From Luteimonas_C sp035250245 (GTDB lineage Bacteria > Pseudomonadota > Gammaproteobacteria > Xanthomonadales > Xanthomonadaceae): a stretch of DNA of 64,000 bases. The notes beneath the pieces were generated by a model, which did not search any database, was not told the origin of the DNA, and was given only the letters and a program-made list of their open reading frames with translations. Location of the stretch: the NCBI GenBank assembly GCA_035250245.1, contig DATFFH010000045.1:1-64000 (forward strand), in the 5' to 3' direction. Positions 1 through 8,298 of the stretch are shown one piece after another (positions within the stretch are counted from its first letter, which is position 1; each line of letters opens with the position of its first letter). Made by a program: the position numbers and the translations under genes.

Positions 1-1
1 C

Positions 2-1258
2 GAAGCGCGCAACGCCGAACCGTTCCCGTTCGATCCCGCGTCGATCGACGCGCTGGTGATCAGCCATGCGCACATCGATCACATCGGCCGCGTGCCGCTG
101 CTGGTCAAACGCGGTTTCGCCGGGCCGATCTTCGCGCAGCAAGCCACCGCCGACCTGATGCCGATCATGCTGCTGGATTCTGCATCGCTGGCCGAAAGCG
201 ACGCCGAGCGCGCCAACCGCAAACGCCGTGAAGGCGAACCGGAAACGCTGCCGCTGTACGATCGCGAAGACGTGCAAACCGCGATGAAGCGGGTGAGGGC
301 GCTGCCTTACGATGCGCCGACGACGATCTTCGACGGCATCGAACTGGGCTTCCGCGAAGCCGGCCATATCCTCGGTTCTTCGATCGTCGAACTGGGCGCC
401 GACGGGCGCAAGCTGGTGTTTTCCGGCGATCTGGGCCCGAAAGGCACGCCGATCCTGCGCGATCCGGCGACGATCCGCGAAGCCGATTTGGTGCTGATGG
501 AATCGACTTACGGCGATCGCAACCACCGCGACCGGCTCGACACCGTGCGCGAGCTCGGCGCGATACTCGACGAAGCCTGGCGCGGGCGCGGCAATGTCTG
601 CATTCCCGCCTTCGCGGTCGGCCGCAGCCAGGAGTTGCTGTACTGGTTCGCGCTGCATTGGGACGAGTGGAATCTGTCCCGCTGGCGGATCTTCCTCGAC
701 AGTCCCATGGCCGCCAAAGTCGCCGGCGTGTACGAGAAGCATGCGGATCTGTTCGACGATGAAGCGCGCGCTGTGTGGAAGAACAAGCCGAACCCGTTCC
801 ATCTGCCCAATCTGCGTTTCACCGAGAGCGCCGAAGATTCGATGGCGATCAACCGGATCGAAAGCGGCGCGATCATCATCGCCGGCAGCGGCATGGCCAA
901 CGGCGGCCGCATCCTGCACCACTTCAAGCACAACCTGGAGCGGCGCCAGACGCATGTGGTGTTCGTCGGCTACCAGGCCGAAGGCACGCTGGGCCGCCGT
1001 CTGGTCGACGGCGCGCGCTGGGTGCGCATCCACGGGCGCGACTACCGGGTGAATGCGCAGCGCCACACCATCGGCGGACTGTCGGCGCACACCGACCAGC
1101 GTGGCCTGATCGAATGGTACGGCGGTTTCGAAAACCGGCCGCTGCTGGCCCTGGTGCATGGCGAGGACAAGGCGCGCGAAGCGCTGGCGGGCGAGATCGG
1201 CGAGCGTTATGGCGTCGAAGTGCGGCTGGCGCGGCCTGGCGTCACCCTCCGCGTCTGA
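2..1258 (+). CDS. Beta-CASP metallo-beta-lactamase RNA-processing protein (5' end outside window)
   Basis: Predicted Zn-dependent RNA exo/endonuclease of the YSH1/CPSF-like MBL-fold group. The frame is open to the window edge, so the N-terminus is missing; 418 residues are visible. The metal-binding signature SHAHIDHIG (HxHxDH, visible residues 22-27) lies near the start, followed by the beta-CASP blocks ESTYGD, FAVGRSQE, DSPMA and GSGMANGGR. The C-terminal RMMBL-type block contains GLSAHTDQ, whose His is a conserved metal or catalytic residue of the family. Family members act on RNA in the cytoplasm, but the substrate of this one cannot be read from sequence. Translation ends at TGA, 4 bp before an inverted repeat. 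Confidence in the family is high; the biological role is open. Confidence 0.9.
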   Translation, partial: EARNAEPFPFDPASIDALVISHAHIDHIGRVPLLVKRGFAGPIFAQQATADLMPIMLLDSASLAESDAERANRKRREGEPETLPLYDREDVQTAMKRVRALPYDAPTTIFDGIELGFREAGHILGSSIVELGADGRKLVFSGDLGPKGTPILRDPATIREADLVLMESTYGDRNHRDRLDTVRELGAILDEAWRGRGNVCIPAFAVGRSQELLYWFALHWDEWNLSRWRIFLDSPMAAKVAGVYEKHADLFDDEARAVWKNKPNPFHLPNLRFTESAEDSMAINRIESGAIIIAGSGMANGGRILHHFKHNLERRQTHVVFVGYQAEGTLGRRLVDGARWVRIHGRDYRVNAQRHTIGGLSAHTDQRGLIEWYGGFENRPLLALVHGEDKAREALAGEIGERYGVEVRLARPGVTLRV

Positions 1259-1262
1259 TTTT

Positions 1263-1367
1263 GCTCTTCGTAGGAGCGGCTTCAGCCGCGAGCTTTTCGC
1301 AGGAAATCGCCGCGATGTCGCGATTTGAAGTAGAGAGCTCGCGGCTGAAGCCGCTCCTACGAAGAGC
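1263..1367. repeat. Family A paired inverted repeat (REP-like)
   Basis: Two arms based on GTAGGAGCGGCTTCAGCCGC and its reverse complement enclose about 40 bp. Each arm is itself partly palindromic (GCGGCTTCAGCCGC). It lies between the convergent MBL gene and ltrA, and the right arm contains the ltrA stop codon. The same arms recur near 29.2, 43.2, 48.8 and 49.8 kb. Confidence 0.9.
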
Positions 1368-2553
1368 GCGGCTTCGCAGGCCGCCGCAGAGCAATGGTTT
1401 CCCACACGGCGACGAGAATCAGGATCGCGGTCGTCGCGATGCCCAGCGCCAGCGCCGAAAACAAATGCGCGAACGCGAACGGCATCAGCGCGAACAGCAG
1501 CAGCAAGCCGGCCATGTGCGACAGCGGCGGCGTGCGACGATCGTTGGTGACCCATTTGAACAGCGCGTTGCCGATCAGGTAAAGCGCAGGCCCGCCCAGG
1601 ATCGCGGCGATGCCGGCATCGTTGGCGTGATCCGGATGCACCAGCACGATCTCGTCGGCCACGGCGCAAACGATGATGCCGGCCACGATCGGCATGTGCA
1701 GATAGGTGTAGGCCAATCGTGCGACGCGACCCGGGTCTTCGGAACGGTTGAAGCGCGCGCTGGCGCGTTCGGCGCCGGTGTCGAAGTACACCCACCACAT
1801 CGCCACCGAGCCGAGGAAGGCGGTCAGGAAAGCGACGACGGTCGGCGCGTTCCACGGGCGTTCGGCGAAGGTCGCGCCGGTGACCAATAGCGATTCGCCC
1901 AGCGCGATGATGATGAACAAGGCGCAGCGTTCCGCCAGGTGATGCGGATCGATGTCCCATTCCGCGGTCGAGGAACCGCCGAGCCCGGGCACCCAGAAAT
2001 ACAGCGACGGCGCGGCCATCTCGATCGCCACCGCGCAGGCCCACCACGCCAGCCGCACCGCGCCGTCGTGGAATGCGCCGACGATCCACATCGCCGACGT
2101 CACGCAAAGCCAGATCAGGATGCGCTGGAAATTGCGGCGCCTGACCGCCGTTTCGTTGCGGAAGGCCCACAGGATGAAGGCCGAGCGCCCCACCTGCAAC
2201 GCCGCGTAGCCGCAGGCGAAGGCCATGGCGTGGCTGCCGAAGGCTGTCGGGATGGACGAAGACAGCACCAGCCCGGCCAGCATCAGCGCGAACATCATCA
2301 GCCGCACGGGCTGGCGTTCCGGATTGAGCCAATTGGTGATCCAGGACGTGTCGATCCAGGCCCACCACATCGCGAGGAACAGCAACCCCACCTGCAGCAC
2401 GCCCAGCGGATCCAGGTGCGCCAGCAAGGTGTGCGAGAGCTGGGTGACCGCGAACACGAACACCAGGTCGAAGAACAATTCGACCATGCCGACCCGGCTG
2501 CTATCGTGGCCGCCGCGTGCGCGCAGCAGCGATTTTCGCGGCGCTTGCGTCAT
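1357..2553 (-). CDS. ltrA: Low temperature requirement protein A (LtrA) family membrane protein
   Basis: 398 residues, polytopic inner-membrane protein. The N-terminal block ELFFDLVFVFAVTQLSHTL is the signature of the LtrA family, and many hydrophobic helices follow through to the C-terminus, interrupted by a charged loop with AERCALFIIIALGESLLV. LtrA was named from a Listeria cold-growth mutant; its molecular activity is unknown. The start ATG at 2553 is preceded by the doxX-like gene 9 bp further upstream on the same strand, so the two may be co-transcribed. The TAG stop (1357-1359) lies inside the right arm of a family A repeat, so the last residues (PRSS) are repeat-encoded. Confidence 0.88.
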   Translation of the reverse strand: MTQAPRKSLLRARGGHDSSRVGMVELFFDLVFVFAVTQLSHTLLAHLDPLGVLQVGLLFLAMWWAWIDTSWITNWLNPERQPVRLMMFALMLAGLVLSSSIPTAFGSHAMAFACGYAALQVGRSAFILWAFRNETAVRRRNFQRILIWLCVTSAMWIVGAFHDGAVRLAWWACAVAIEMAAPSLYFWVPGLGGSSTAEWDIDPHHLAERCALFIIIALGESLLVTGATFAERPWNAPTVVAFLTAFLGSVAMWWVYFDTGAERASARFNRSEDPGRVARLAYTYLHMPIVAGIIVCAVADEIVLVHPDHANDAGIAAILGGPALYLIGNALFKWVTNDRRTPPLSHMAGLLLLFALMPFAFAHLFSALALGIATTAILILVAVWETIALRRPAKPRSS

Positions 2554-2562
2554 CGGCTTCGC

Positions 2563-2922
2563 TTACAGGCGGCGCGGCTTCTGGCCGGAGACGAGCGCCA
2601 GCAACAGCAGGCCGCCGACGATGTTGATGTTCTTCATGAAATGCAGCAGCTGCGCGCCGCGTTCGGGATCGGCCAGCGTCCAGAACCGGTGCGAGAGCAA
2701 TGCGTCGGCCAGCATCAGCAGCGCCGCCAGCGAGGCGGTCAGGCGCAGCTTCCAGCCGATCGCGATCAACAGGCCCAGGATCAATTCGACCGCGCTGAAC
2801 ACGAGCGTGCTGTTCGGAATCGCCGCGCCCTGGCTGGCGGCCCACAGACGGTAGGCGCCCATCACCACGAAAACGCTGGCCAGAAGCAGCCTCGCCAGCA
2901 CGATGCCGGGATCACGTCTCAT
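2563..2922 (-). CDS. DoxX family membrane protein
   Basis: 119 residues with four predicted membrane helices (about residues 6-25, 42-60, 65-82 and 98-115). The GAYRLWA, ELILGLLIAIGWKLRL and IVGGLLLL blocks fit the small DoxX/SURF4-like family of four-helix integral membrane proteins, whose function is poorly defined. A longer reading from 2979 is possible, but ATG 2922 is preferred: it has a GGGGA ribosome-binding site 5-6 bp upstream and puts the first hydrophobic helix directly after the N-terminus. It lies 9 bp upstream of ltrA and probably forms a two-gene unit with it. Confidence 0.75.
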   Translation of the reverse strand: MRRDPGIVLARLLLASVFVVMGAYRLWAASQGAAIPNSTLVFSAVELILGLLIAIGWKLRLTASLAALLMLADALLSHRFWTLADPERGAQLLHFMKNINIVGGLLLLALVSGQKPRRL

Positions 2923-2994
2923 TGCCGTCCCCTTCCGCGTGGAAGCCGCAAGATTGGCATAAAACCGCCGGACGGGCACGGCCGCGGCGGCCGA

Positions 2995-4659
2995 TCAGGG
3001 CGAGGTCGTGGTCTCGGCGCAGTAGCTGCGGTCGCGGCCTTTCTGCTTGGCCTGGTACAAGGCCGCGTCGGCGCGTTCCAGCAGATCGGCCTCGTGGCCT
3101 TCGAGGATCGGGAAATAGGTCGCCACGCCGATGCTGACGGTCATGACCGCGGCGACGCCAGAACCCGGATGCGCGATCGCCAGGGCGCGCACGTCGCGGA
3201 CGATGTGATCGGCGATCGCCTGCGCCGCATGCGCGGTGGTTTCGGGCAGGATCGCCGCCAATTCGTCGCCGCCGTAGCGCGCAGGCACGTCGCGCGGACG
3301 CCGCGCGCGTTCGGCGATCGCGTGGCCGATTCGGCGCAGCGCGTCGTCGCCGGCCTGATGGCCCTGGGTGTCGTTGTAATGCTTGAAGTGGTCGACATCG
3401 ATCAGCAGCAACGACAGCGGCCGATTGCCGCGCCGCGCCGCGCCCAGTTCGCGGGTCAGCATCACATCGAACAGGCGCCGGTTGGACAAGCGGGTCAGCG
3501 CGTCCGAATGCGCCATCCGTTGCGACTGCTGCAACCGGTACACGCCCCACGCCGCCAGGCCCAGCAGCAGCGTGGCCAGCGTGGGCACCGGCGCGAACCA
3601 GTGGCGGCCGTAGAAAAGCAACAAGCCGCAGAACAGCAGGACGACGGCGCATGCGCCCACCGCTAGCAGCCAGGGCCGGCGCAAATCGGACCAGATCAGC
3701 ACCAGCAAGGGCAGCAGGGTCAGGACCAGGCCGATCGCCAGCTGCCAGGAGCGGGTCAAGGGCGTGATCGCATTGCCGCGCACCAGCATGTTGAGCAGGT
3801 TGGCTTGGTATTCCAGCCCGGAAATGCGCGCATCGGTCGAGGTCACCGGCGTCAGCAGCGTATCGCCGATGCCATGCGCGGTGACGCCGATCAGCAGCCA
3901 GCGATCGCGCAGCAACTCCGTCGGCACCTGGCCGCGCAGCAGATCGAGATAGGAAACGCGCTGGAAGCCCTTGCCGTCGGCAACGTAGGGGATCATCACG
4001 TCGCGATCGCGCACCCACAAATAAGGCGACGCAGTGGTTTGCGGATTGAGCAGGCCCGGCAGCGCACCGCTATGGCCCTTTCCGGGCTGCAGTTCGAACA
4101 AGGCCAGGGCCAGCGCGGGCCAGCGCGCTTCGCCCAGCCCTGCGCGCAGATAGGTGTGGCGAGCCACGCCGTCCGGATCGACGTCCACTTCGACATGGCC
4201 CATGTCGGCGGCCGCGGCACTGTACGCAGGCATCGGCAGCACTTCGATCAGCACGCCGTCCGGTTGCGAAGGTTCCACCATCACCGGCAGCACGATCTTG
4301 CCTTCGCGCTCGATCGCGGCGGCGAGCGCGGCATCGCCCGCGAGATCGGCGCGGTCGGGCTCGGCGAAGGCGATGTCCAAAGCGATGCCGCGCGCGTCCG
4401 CTTCGTGCAGACGATCGAGCAGATCGGCATGAATCCGGCGCGGCCACGGCCAGCGGCCCAGCGCCCCCAGGCTGTCGTCGTCCACCTCCACCAGGACGAT
4501 GCTGGGATCGGCTTCCTGCCCCGAGTGCGCGATCAAGAAATCGTAGAGCCAGGTGTCGAAGCGCCAGGTCAGTCCGGACACCGTCAACAAGGCCGTACAC
4601 GCGACCGCGCCCAGCGCCGCCAGCAGTTTCGATCGCAGTCTCCAGCGGTCGGCGTGCAT
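2995..4659 (-). CDS. CHASE2-domain diguanylate cyclase (GGDEL variant)
   Basis: 554 residues. A first membrane segment (about 12-30) is followed by a periplasmic CHASE2 sensor domain (about 35-300; IVLVEVDDDSL and GRWPWPR are typical), three closely spaced membrane helices (about 305-375) and a cytoplasmic GGDEF domain (about 385-545). The signature reads GGDEL (residues 463-467) rather than GGDEF. The RxxD inhibitory site is intact (RPRD, 454-457, exactly five residues before GGDEL), which suggests c-di-GMP synthesis with product feedback. ATG 4659 is chosen because the LysM/FecR gene stops with TAG two bases before it, so the two are translationally coupled. That partner probably supplies or modulates the envelope signal. 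Confidence 0.9.
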   Translation of the reverse strand: MHADRWRLRSKLLAALGAVACTALLTVSGLTWRFDTWLYDFLIAHSGQEADPSIVLVEVDDDSLGALGRWPWPRRIHADLLDRLHEADARGIALDIAFAEPDRADLAGDAALAAAIEREGKIVLPVMVEPSQPDGVLIEVLPMPAYSAAAADMGHVEVDVDPDGVARHTYLRAGLGEARWPALALALFELQPGKGHSGALPGLLNPQTTASPYLWVRDRDVMIPYVADGKGFQRVSYLDLLRGQVPTELLRDRWLLIGVTAHGIGDTLLTPVTSTDARISGLEYQANLLNMLVRGNAITPLTRSWQLAIGLVLTLLPLLVLIWSDLRRPWLLAVGACAVVLLFCGLLLFYGRHWFAPVPTLATLLLGLAAWGVYRLQQSQRMAHSDALTRLSNRRLFDVMLTRELGAARRGNRPLSLLLIDVDHFKHYNDTQGHQAGDDALRRIGHAIAERARRPRDVPARYGGDELAAILPETTAHAAQAIADHIVRDVRALAIAHPGSGVAAVMTVSIGVATYFPILEGHEADLLERADAALYQAKQKGRDRSYCAETTTSP

Positions 4660-4661
4660 GG

Positions 4662-6293
4662 CTACAAGGCCAGCAACAGCAATATCGCGCCGCCGCCGAT
4701 CGCGCCGAGCGTGCATGGCCGGCAGCCGAGCTTCACGCTTTGCGCCGGACCGAACGGCTCCGCATAGCCGTCGCTGTCGATCACCTGCGTGCGCGCGTAC
4801 CACGTACCCGAACGCAGGCCGGGCAGGGAAATCTGGTTCGCATCCAGTTCGCGATCGACTTCCAGGCGCGAGAAGTCGGCCTTGCGCGACAGCTGGAAAC
4901 GATAGCGCTGGCCGGGTTCGCCTTCCGGCCAGCGCACGGTGAGCGTGTTCTTGTCGGCGTTGGCGTCGCGCTCGAGCGCCGGGCCGTCCGCCGGCGCTAC
5001 GCTGAAGCGTACGCCGTCGTTGAACGACGAACTCTGGCCCGCGAGGTCGATCGCGGCGACGCGCCAGAAGTATTCGCCCGGGGCCAAGGCCTGCGCGACG
5101 CGTGCTTCGGTCTTCTCCAATCCGTCCAGGTCGACCAGCGGCGCGGCGAAGCCGGCCTCGTTCGCCAACTGGAAGCGGTAGCGCACGCCTTCGCCCATCG
5201 AGGCCCAGCGGAAGCGCGGGCGATCGACGCGGCTAGTCGCGCCTTGCGTAGGCGCAATGGCGAACGGCGGTTGCACCGAGATGCGCGCGGTGCCTACGGC
5301 ATCGAAGCCTTCGATGCCGTCGCCGTCGATTGCGCGGACGCGCAAGTGATAGTCGCCGTTCGGTAGCGCGGGCAGTGCGATGCCTGGCACGGCGGAGGTT
5401 TCGTCGACGGCCAAGGTCAGGAAGTCGGTGCTGGCGCTGACCTGGGCGCGGTAACCCGTTGCGCCTTCCACCGGCGCCCACTGCAGACGGCCCGCCTGCA
5501 GTTTGAGCGATCCGGCCGCAGGCGCTTGCAGCAGCAACGAAGCGGCAGCGGGGCGATTGTCCGCGCCACTGGCCGTGCCCTGACCCGGTTTGAGCACGAT
5601 CTGGCGTCCACCGCCGCTGACCGCGACGCTGCCTTTCAGTACTTCGGCCTGCGAGCGCCGATCGTCGCTGGCGATGCGGAACTCGGTGCCGCGCACGCTG
5701 GACATCGTGCTCGGCGTTTCGACGATGAAGCGCGACGCCGGTCCGCGCATGCGCTTGACCGCATTGCTGATGCGGCCGCGCGCCAGGCGCACGCGCGTGT
5801 CGGCCATGCCGGTAGCGCCGTAAGCGGTAAGTTTGTCCAGGATCAGTTCGCTGTCGCCTTGCAGCAGCAGGCGCGAACCGTCGACGAACTGCAGCGTCAA
5901 GCTAGCGCCCTTGGCGGTACGCAGCCGGGTGCCGATACCGAGCCGCATGCCTTCGGCCACCGCGATCAGATTCGCGGCGCGAGTAGCCTGCGCCTGCACG
6001 CTGCCTTGCACGGCGAGCACCTGCGCTTTGGCCGGCTGCTGCTTCAGCCAAACCACCGGAAAGCGCATCAAGGAACCGGGAGGCAGCCGGTAGGGATCGG
6101 CCACGGCGTTGTGCGCCTGCAGCTTTTGCCAAGGGATGTCGCTGCGGACGTATTTGGCGGACAGGTCCCACACCGTATCGCCGGGCCGCACCCGGTAGCG
6201 CCATTCCTGCGCCGATGCGGCGAACGTGGCCAGCGCCAGCAGCGCCAGCATGGCGGCCCTCGCGATCCAGCGGCCGAACCGGCCGTCACCCAT
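4662..6293 (-). CDS. Secreted LysM and FecR domain protein
   Basis: About 543 residues from ATG 6293; a TTG at 6326 with a GGAAGAG site 4 bp upstream is an alternative that adds 11 residues. A Sec signal peptide (WIARAAMLALLALATFAASAQ) is followed by a LysM peptidoglycan-binding module beginning YRVRPGDTVWDLSAKY, then a FecR domain (about 90-230, with SSVRGTEFRIAS), then repeated beta-sandwich, Fn3-like segments to the C-terminus. A periplasmic or envelope location bound to peptidoglycan is expected. The ORF sits immediately upstream of the CHASE2 diguanylate cyclase with 2 bp spacing. FecR/LysM plus CHASE2 pairs recur in Proteobacteria, so I infer a joint envelope-sensing role. Confidence 0.85.
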   Translation of the reverse strand: MGDGRFGRWIARAAMLALLALATFAASAQEWRYRVRPGDTVWDLSAKYVRSDIPWQKLQAHNAVADPYRLPPGSLMRFPVVWLKQQPAKAQVLAVQGSVQAQATRAANLIAVAEGMRLGIGTRLRTAKGASLTLQFVDGSRLLLQGDSELILDKLTAYGATGMADTRVRLARGRISNAVKRMRGPASRFIVETPSTMSSVRGTEFRIASDDRRSQAEVLKGSVAVSGGGRQIVLKPGQGTASGADNRPAAASLLLQAPAAGSLKLQAGRLQWAPVEGATGYRAQVSASTDFLTLAVDETSAVPGIALPALPNGDYHLRVRAIDGDGIEGFDAVGTARISVQPPFAIAPTQGATSRVDRPRFRWASMGEGVRYRFQLANEAGFAAPLVDLDGLEKTEARVAQALAPGEYFWRVAAIDLAGQSSSFNDGVRFSVAPADGPALERDANADKNTLTVRWPEGEPGQRYRFQLSRKADFSRLEVDRELDANQISLPGLRSGTWYARTQVIDSDGYAEPFGPAQSVKLGCRPCTLGAIGGGAILLLLAL

Positions 6294-6687
6294 CACCGCG
6301 TCCGTGGCTATCGAATTCCGATCCAAACCGCTCTTCCATTTCCCCCAGTGGCCATATTGTCCGCGAAAAATCCGGGCAATTCATCGAAAAACGAGAGGCG
6401 AGCCGGCCGGATGGGTGGCCCATTCAGGAAAATTCGCGTACAGTGCGCCCCGTTTGCAACGCGGCTGCCTGTTCCTGGTACGCCTGCCGCAGGATCCGCC
6501 GGGCCGCTCGAAAGAGAAATTCCCAACGATCCCGGCCACTTATCCCGCACGTCTTTCGTCGCGCAGACACGGTCCGGAACCTCCGGAACCGTCCCAATAC
6601 CTACTCGCAGCGCGGTTTCTAGGAAGCTTCGAGTAAACGGCCCGCCGCACCGCGGCGCGGGGCCGTGCCTTACCGGAGCTGTATCCA
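6294..6687. promoter_or_regulatory. Divergent control region of the LysM/FecR gene and rhlE, with leader hairpin
   Basis: About 390 bp without a credible gene between two divergent start codons. No clear consensus -35/-10 pair was found by eye. Near the rhlE end, positions 6634-6663 can fold into a strong stem (ACGGCCC pairing with GGGCCGT, extended by CCGC/GCGG with a 2-base bulge) about 10 bp before the GGAG ribosome-binding site of rhlE. A leader structure of this kind could affect helicase translation, but that is inference. Confidence 0.4.
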
Positions 6688-8016
6688 ATGACGTTCGAAA
6701 CCCTCGGGCTGTCGCCCGCGCTGCTGCGCGCGCTCGCCGAAAACGAATACACCACGCCGACGCCGATCCAGGCCCAGGCCATCCCGCTGGCCCTGGCCGG
6801 CCACGACCTGCTGGGCGGCGCCCAGACCGGTACCGGCAAGACCGCCGCCTTCGGCCTGCCGCTGCTGCAGCGCCTGGCCAAGCAGACCCCGCCGACCGGC
6901 CCGCGCAAGCCGCGCGCGCTGATCCTGGTCCCGACCCGCGAACTGGCGGTGCAGGTCGCCGATAGCCTGCGCCTGTACGGCAAGCATCTGCGCCTGAACG
7001 TGACCACCATTTTCGGCGGCGCCGGCATGGGTCCGCAGATGGACAACCTGCGCCGCGGCGTCGACATCCTGGTCGCCACGCCGGGCCGTTTGATCGACCA
7101 TCTGGAGCGCGGCACCGCCAAGCTCGATGCGGTCGAAGTCCTGGTCCTGGACGAAGCCGACCGCATGCTCGACATGGGCTTCCTGCCCGCGATCAAGCGC
7201 ATCCTCGGCCGCGTGCCGGCGCAGCGGCAGACGCTGCTGTTCTCGGCCACGTTCGAAGCGCAGATCAAGGCGCTGGCGCTGGAGTTCATGCGCAATCCGC
7301 AGCAAGTGCAGGTCGCCGCCAACAACACCATCGCCGAGACCATCGTGCATCGCGCGCATCCGGTCGACGCTTCGCGCAAGCGCGAGCTGCTGATCGAGAT
7401 CCTCAGCCAGCGCCATACCGACCAGGTGCTGGTGTTCGGCCGCACCAAGCACGGTTGCAACCGTCTGGCCGAGCAATTGGAAACCGCGGGCTTGAAGGCC
7501 GTGGCGATCCACGGCAACAAGAGCCAGGCGCAGCGGCAGAAGGCGCTGAACCAGTTCAAGGCGGGCAAGGCGCGCGTGCTGGTGGCCACCGATGTCGCCG
7601 CGCGCGGTTTGGACATCCCGAACCTGCCGCTGGTGATCAACCACGATCTGCCGATGGTGGCCGAGGACTACATCCATCGCATCGGCCGCACCGGCCGCGC
7701 CGGCGCCAGCGGCGAAGCGCTGTCGTTGGTGTCGCCGGAAGAAGGCGGCCTGTTGCGCCAGATCCAGCGCATGCTGAAAGTCGACTTGGACATGTCGGTG
7801 GTGGAAGGCTACGCGCCGAGCCGCCCGATCCGTTTGGACATCGGCGTGCCGCAGCAGCAGCGCCAGAATCAGCGTCCCGCAGGCAACCGTCCGCCGCGCA
7901 AGTCGCATCGTGCGCACGGCAAGCCGGGCGATCGCGGTGCGCATGCGCATGCCGGTCCGAAGCAGCATCGCGGGCAGGGCGCGCGCGAAGGATCGCGGCG
8001 GGGCTCGCGCGCATAA
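6688..8016 (+). CDS. rhlE: DEAD-box ATP-dependent RNA helicase RhlE
   Basis: 442 residues. All helicase motifs are in order: Q motif (GLSPALLRAL...PTPIQAQAIP), motif I AQTGTGKT, Ia PTRELAVQV, GG, Ib TPGRL, II DEAD (VLDEADRMLDMGF), III SAT, then the second RecA domain with ATDVAARGLDIP and HRIGRTGRAG. A basic Arg/Gly/Ser-rich tail (about 380-442) is typical of RhlE-type enzymes and binds RNA. RhlE acts in ribosome assembly and RNA turnover, often with RNase E. The start ATG 6688 has GGAG about 9 bp upstream. A strong terminator follows at once, so the gene is probably monocistronic. Confidence 0.95.
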   Translation: MTFETLGLSPALLRALAENEYTTPTPIQAQAIPLALAGHDLLGGAQTGTGKTAAFGLPLLQRLAKQTPPTGPRKPRALILVPTRELAVQVADSLRLYGKHLRLNVTTIFGGAGMGPQMDNLRRGVDILVATPGRLIDHLERGTAKLDAVEVLVLDEADRMLDMGFLPAIKRILGRVPAQRQTLLFSATFEAQIKALALEFMRNPQQVQVAANNTIAETIVHRAHPVDASRKRELLIEILSQRHTDQVLVFGRTKHGCNRLAEQLETAGLKAVAIHGNKSQAQRQKALNQFKAGKARVLVATDVAARGLDIPNLPLVINHDLPMVAEDYIHRIGRTGRAGASGEALSLVSPEEGGLLRQIQRMLKVDLDMSVVEGYAPSRPIRLDIGVPQQQRQNQRPAGNRPPRKSHRAHGKPGDRGAHAHAGPKQHRGQGAREGSRRGSRA

Positions 8017-8034
8017 CGTCCGAGTTCTACGCTG

Positions 8035-8070
8035 AAAAGAAAAAGCCGGCTTTTGCCGGCTTTTTCTTTT
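8035..8070 (+). terminator. Intrinsic terminator after rhlE
   Basis: A perfect 16-bp stem (8035-8050 with 8055-8070), GC-rich core GCCGGC, TTTT loop, A-rich upstream arm and T-rich downstream arm ending TTTTTCTTTT. It starts 18 bp after the rhlE stop. The symmetric A and T tracts would let it work in both directions. Confidence 0.92.
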
Positions 8071-8178
8071 GCTGAGCCACTGATTGCTGTCTTCGCGAAT
8101 TTGCCGCAATCCGATAGAAGCCTCGCAGTTGCGACGGAAATCTCATTTCCAGTCAACCGCTACTTTTAAGTATCTGTC

Positions 8179-8206
8179 AAAGGGCCGCTAGCAGCGGCCC
8201 TTTTCG
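8179..8206 (+). terminator. Second intrinsic terminator downstream of rhlE
   Basis: A perfect 11-bp stem AAAGGGCCGCT/AGCGGCCCTTT (8179-8189 and 8193-8203) with a 3-base loop, ending in TTTT. It lies 109 bp after the first terminator, with no protein gene between them. It may be a backup terminator or the end of a short untranslated RNA. Confidence 0.75.
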
Positions 8207-8298
8207 TCTTGTTGCAGGCATCCCGTTCGGGTTGCCTGCGGTATTCAGGGAGAGGCGAGCAGGACGCATTGCCTGCGATCAAATCCAAGAAGGGAAGC

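Noticed and set aside
1939..3666. 575-codon plus-strand frame
   Set aside because: Spans antisense of ltrA, the doxX-like gene and the cyclase; no start signal and Arg/Gln/His-rich.
8071..8178. tRNA gene between the two terminators
   Set aside because: No cloverleaf, TTC loop or CCA could be formed.
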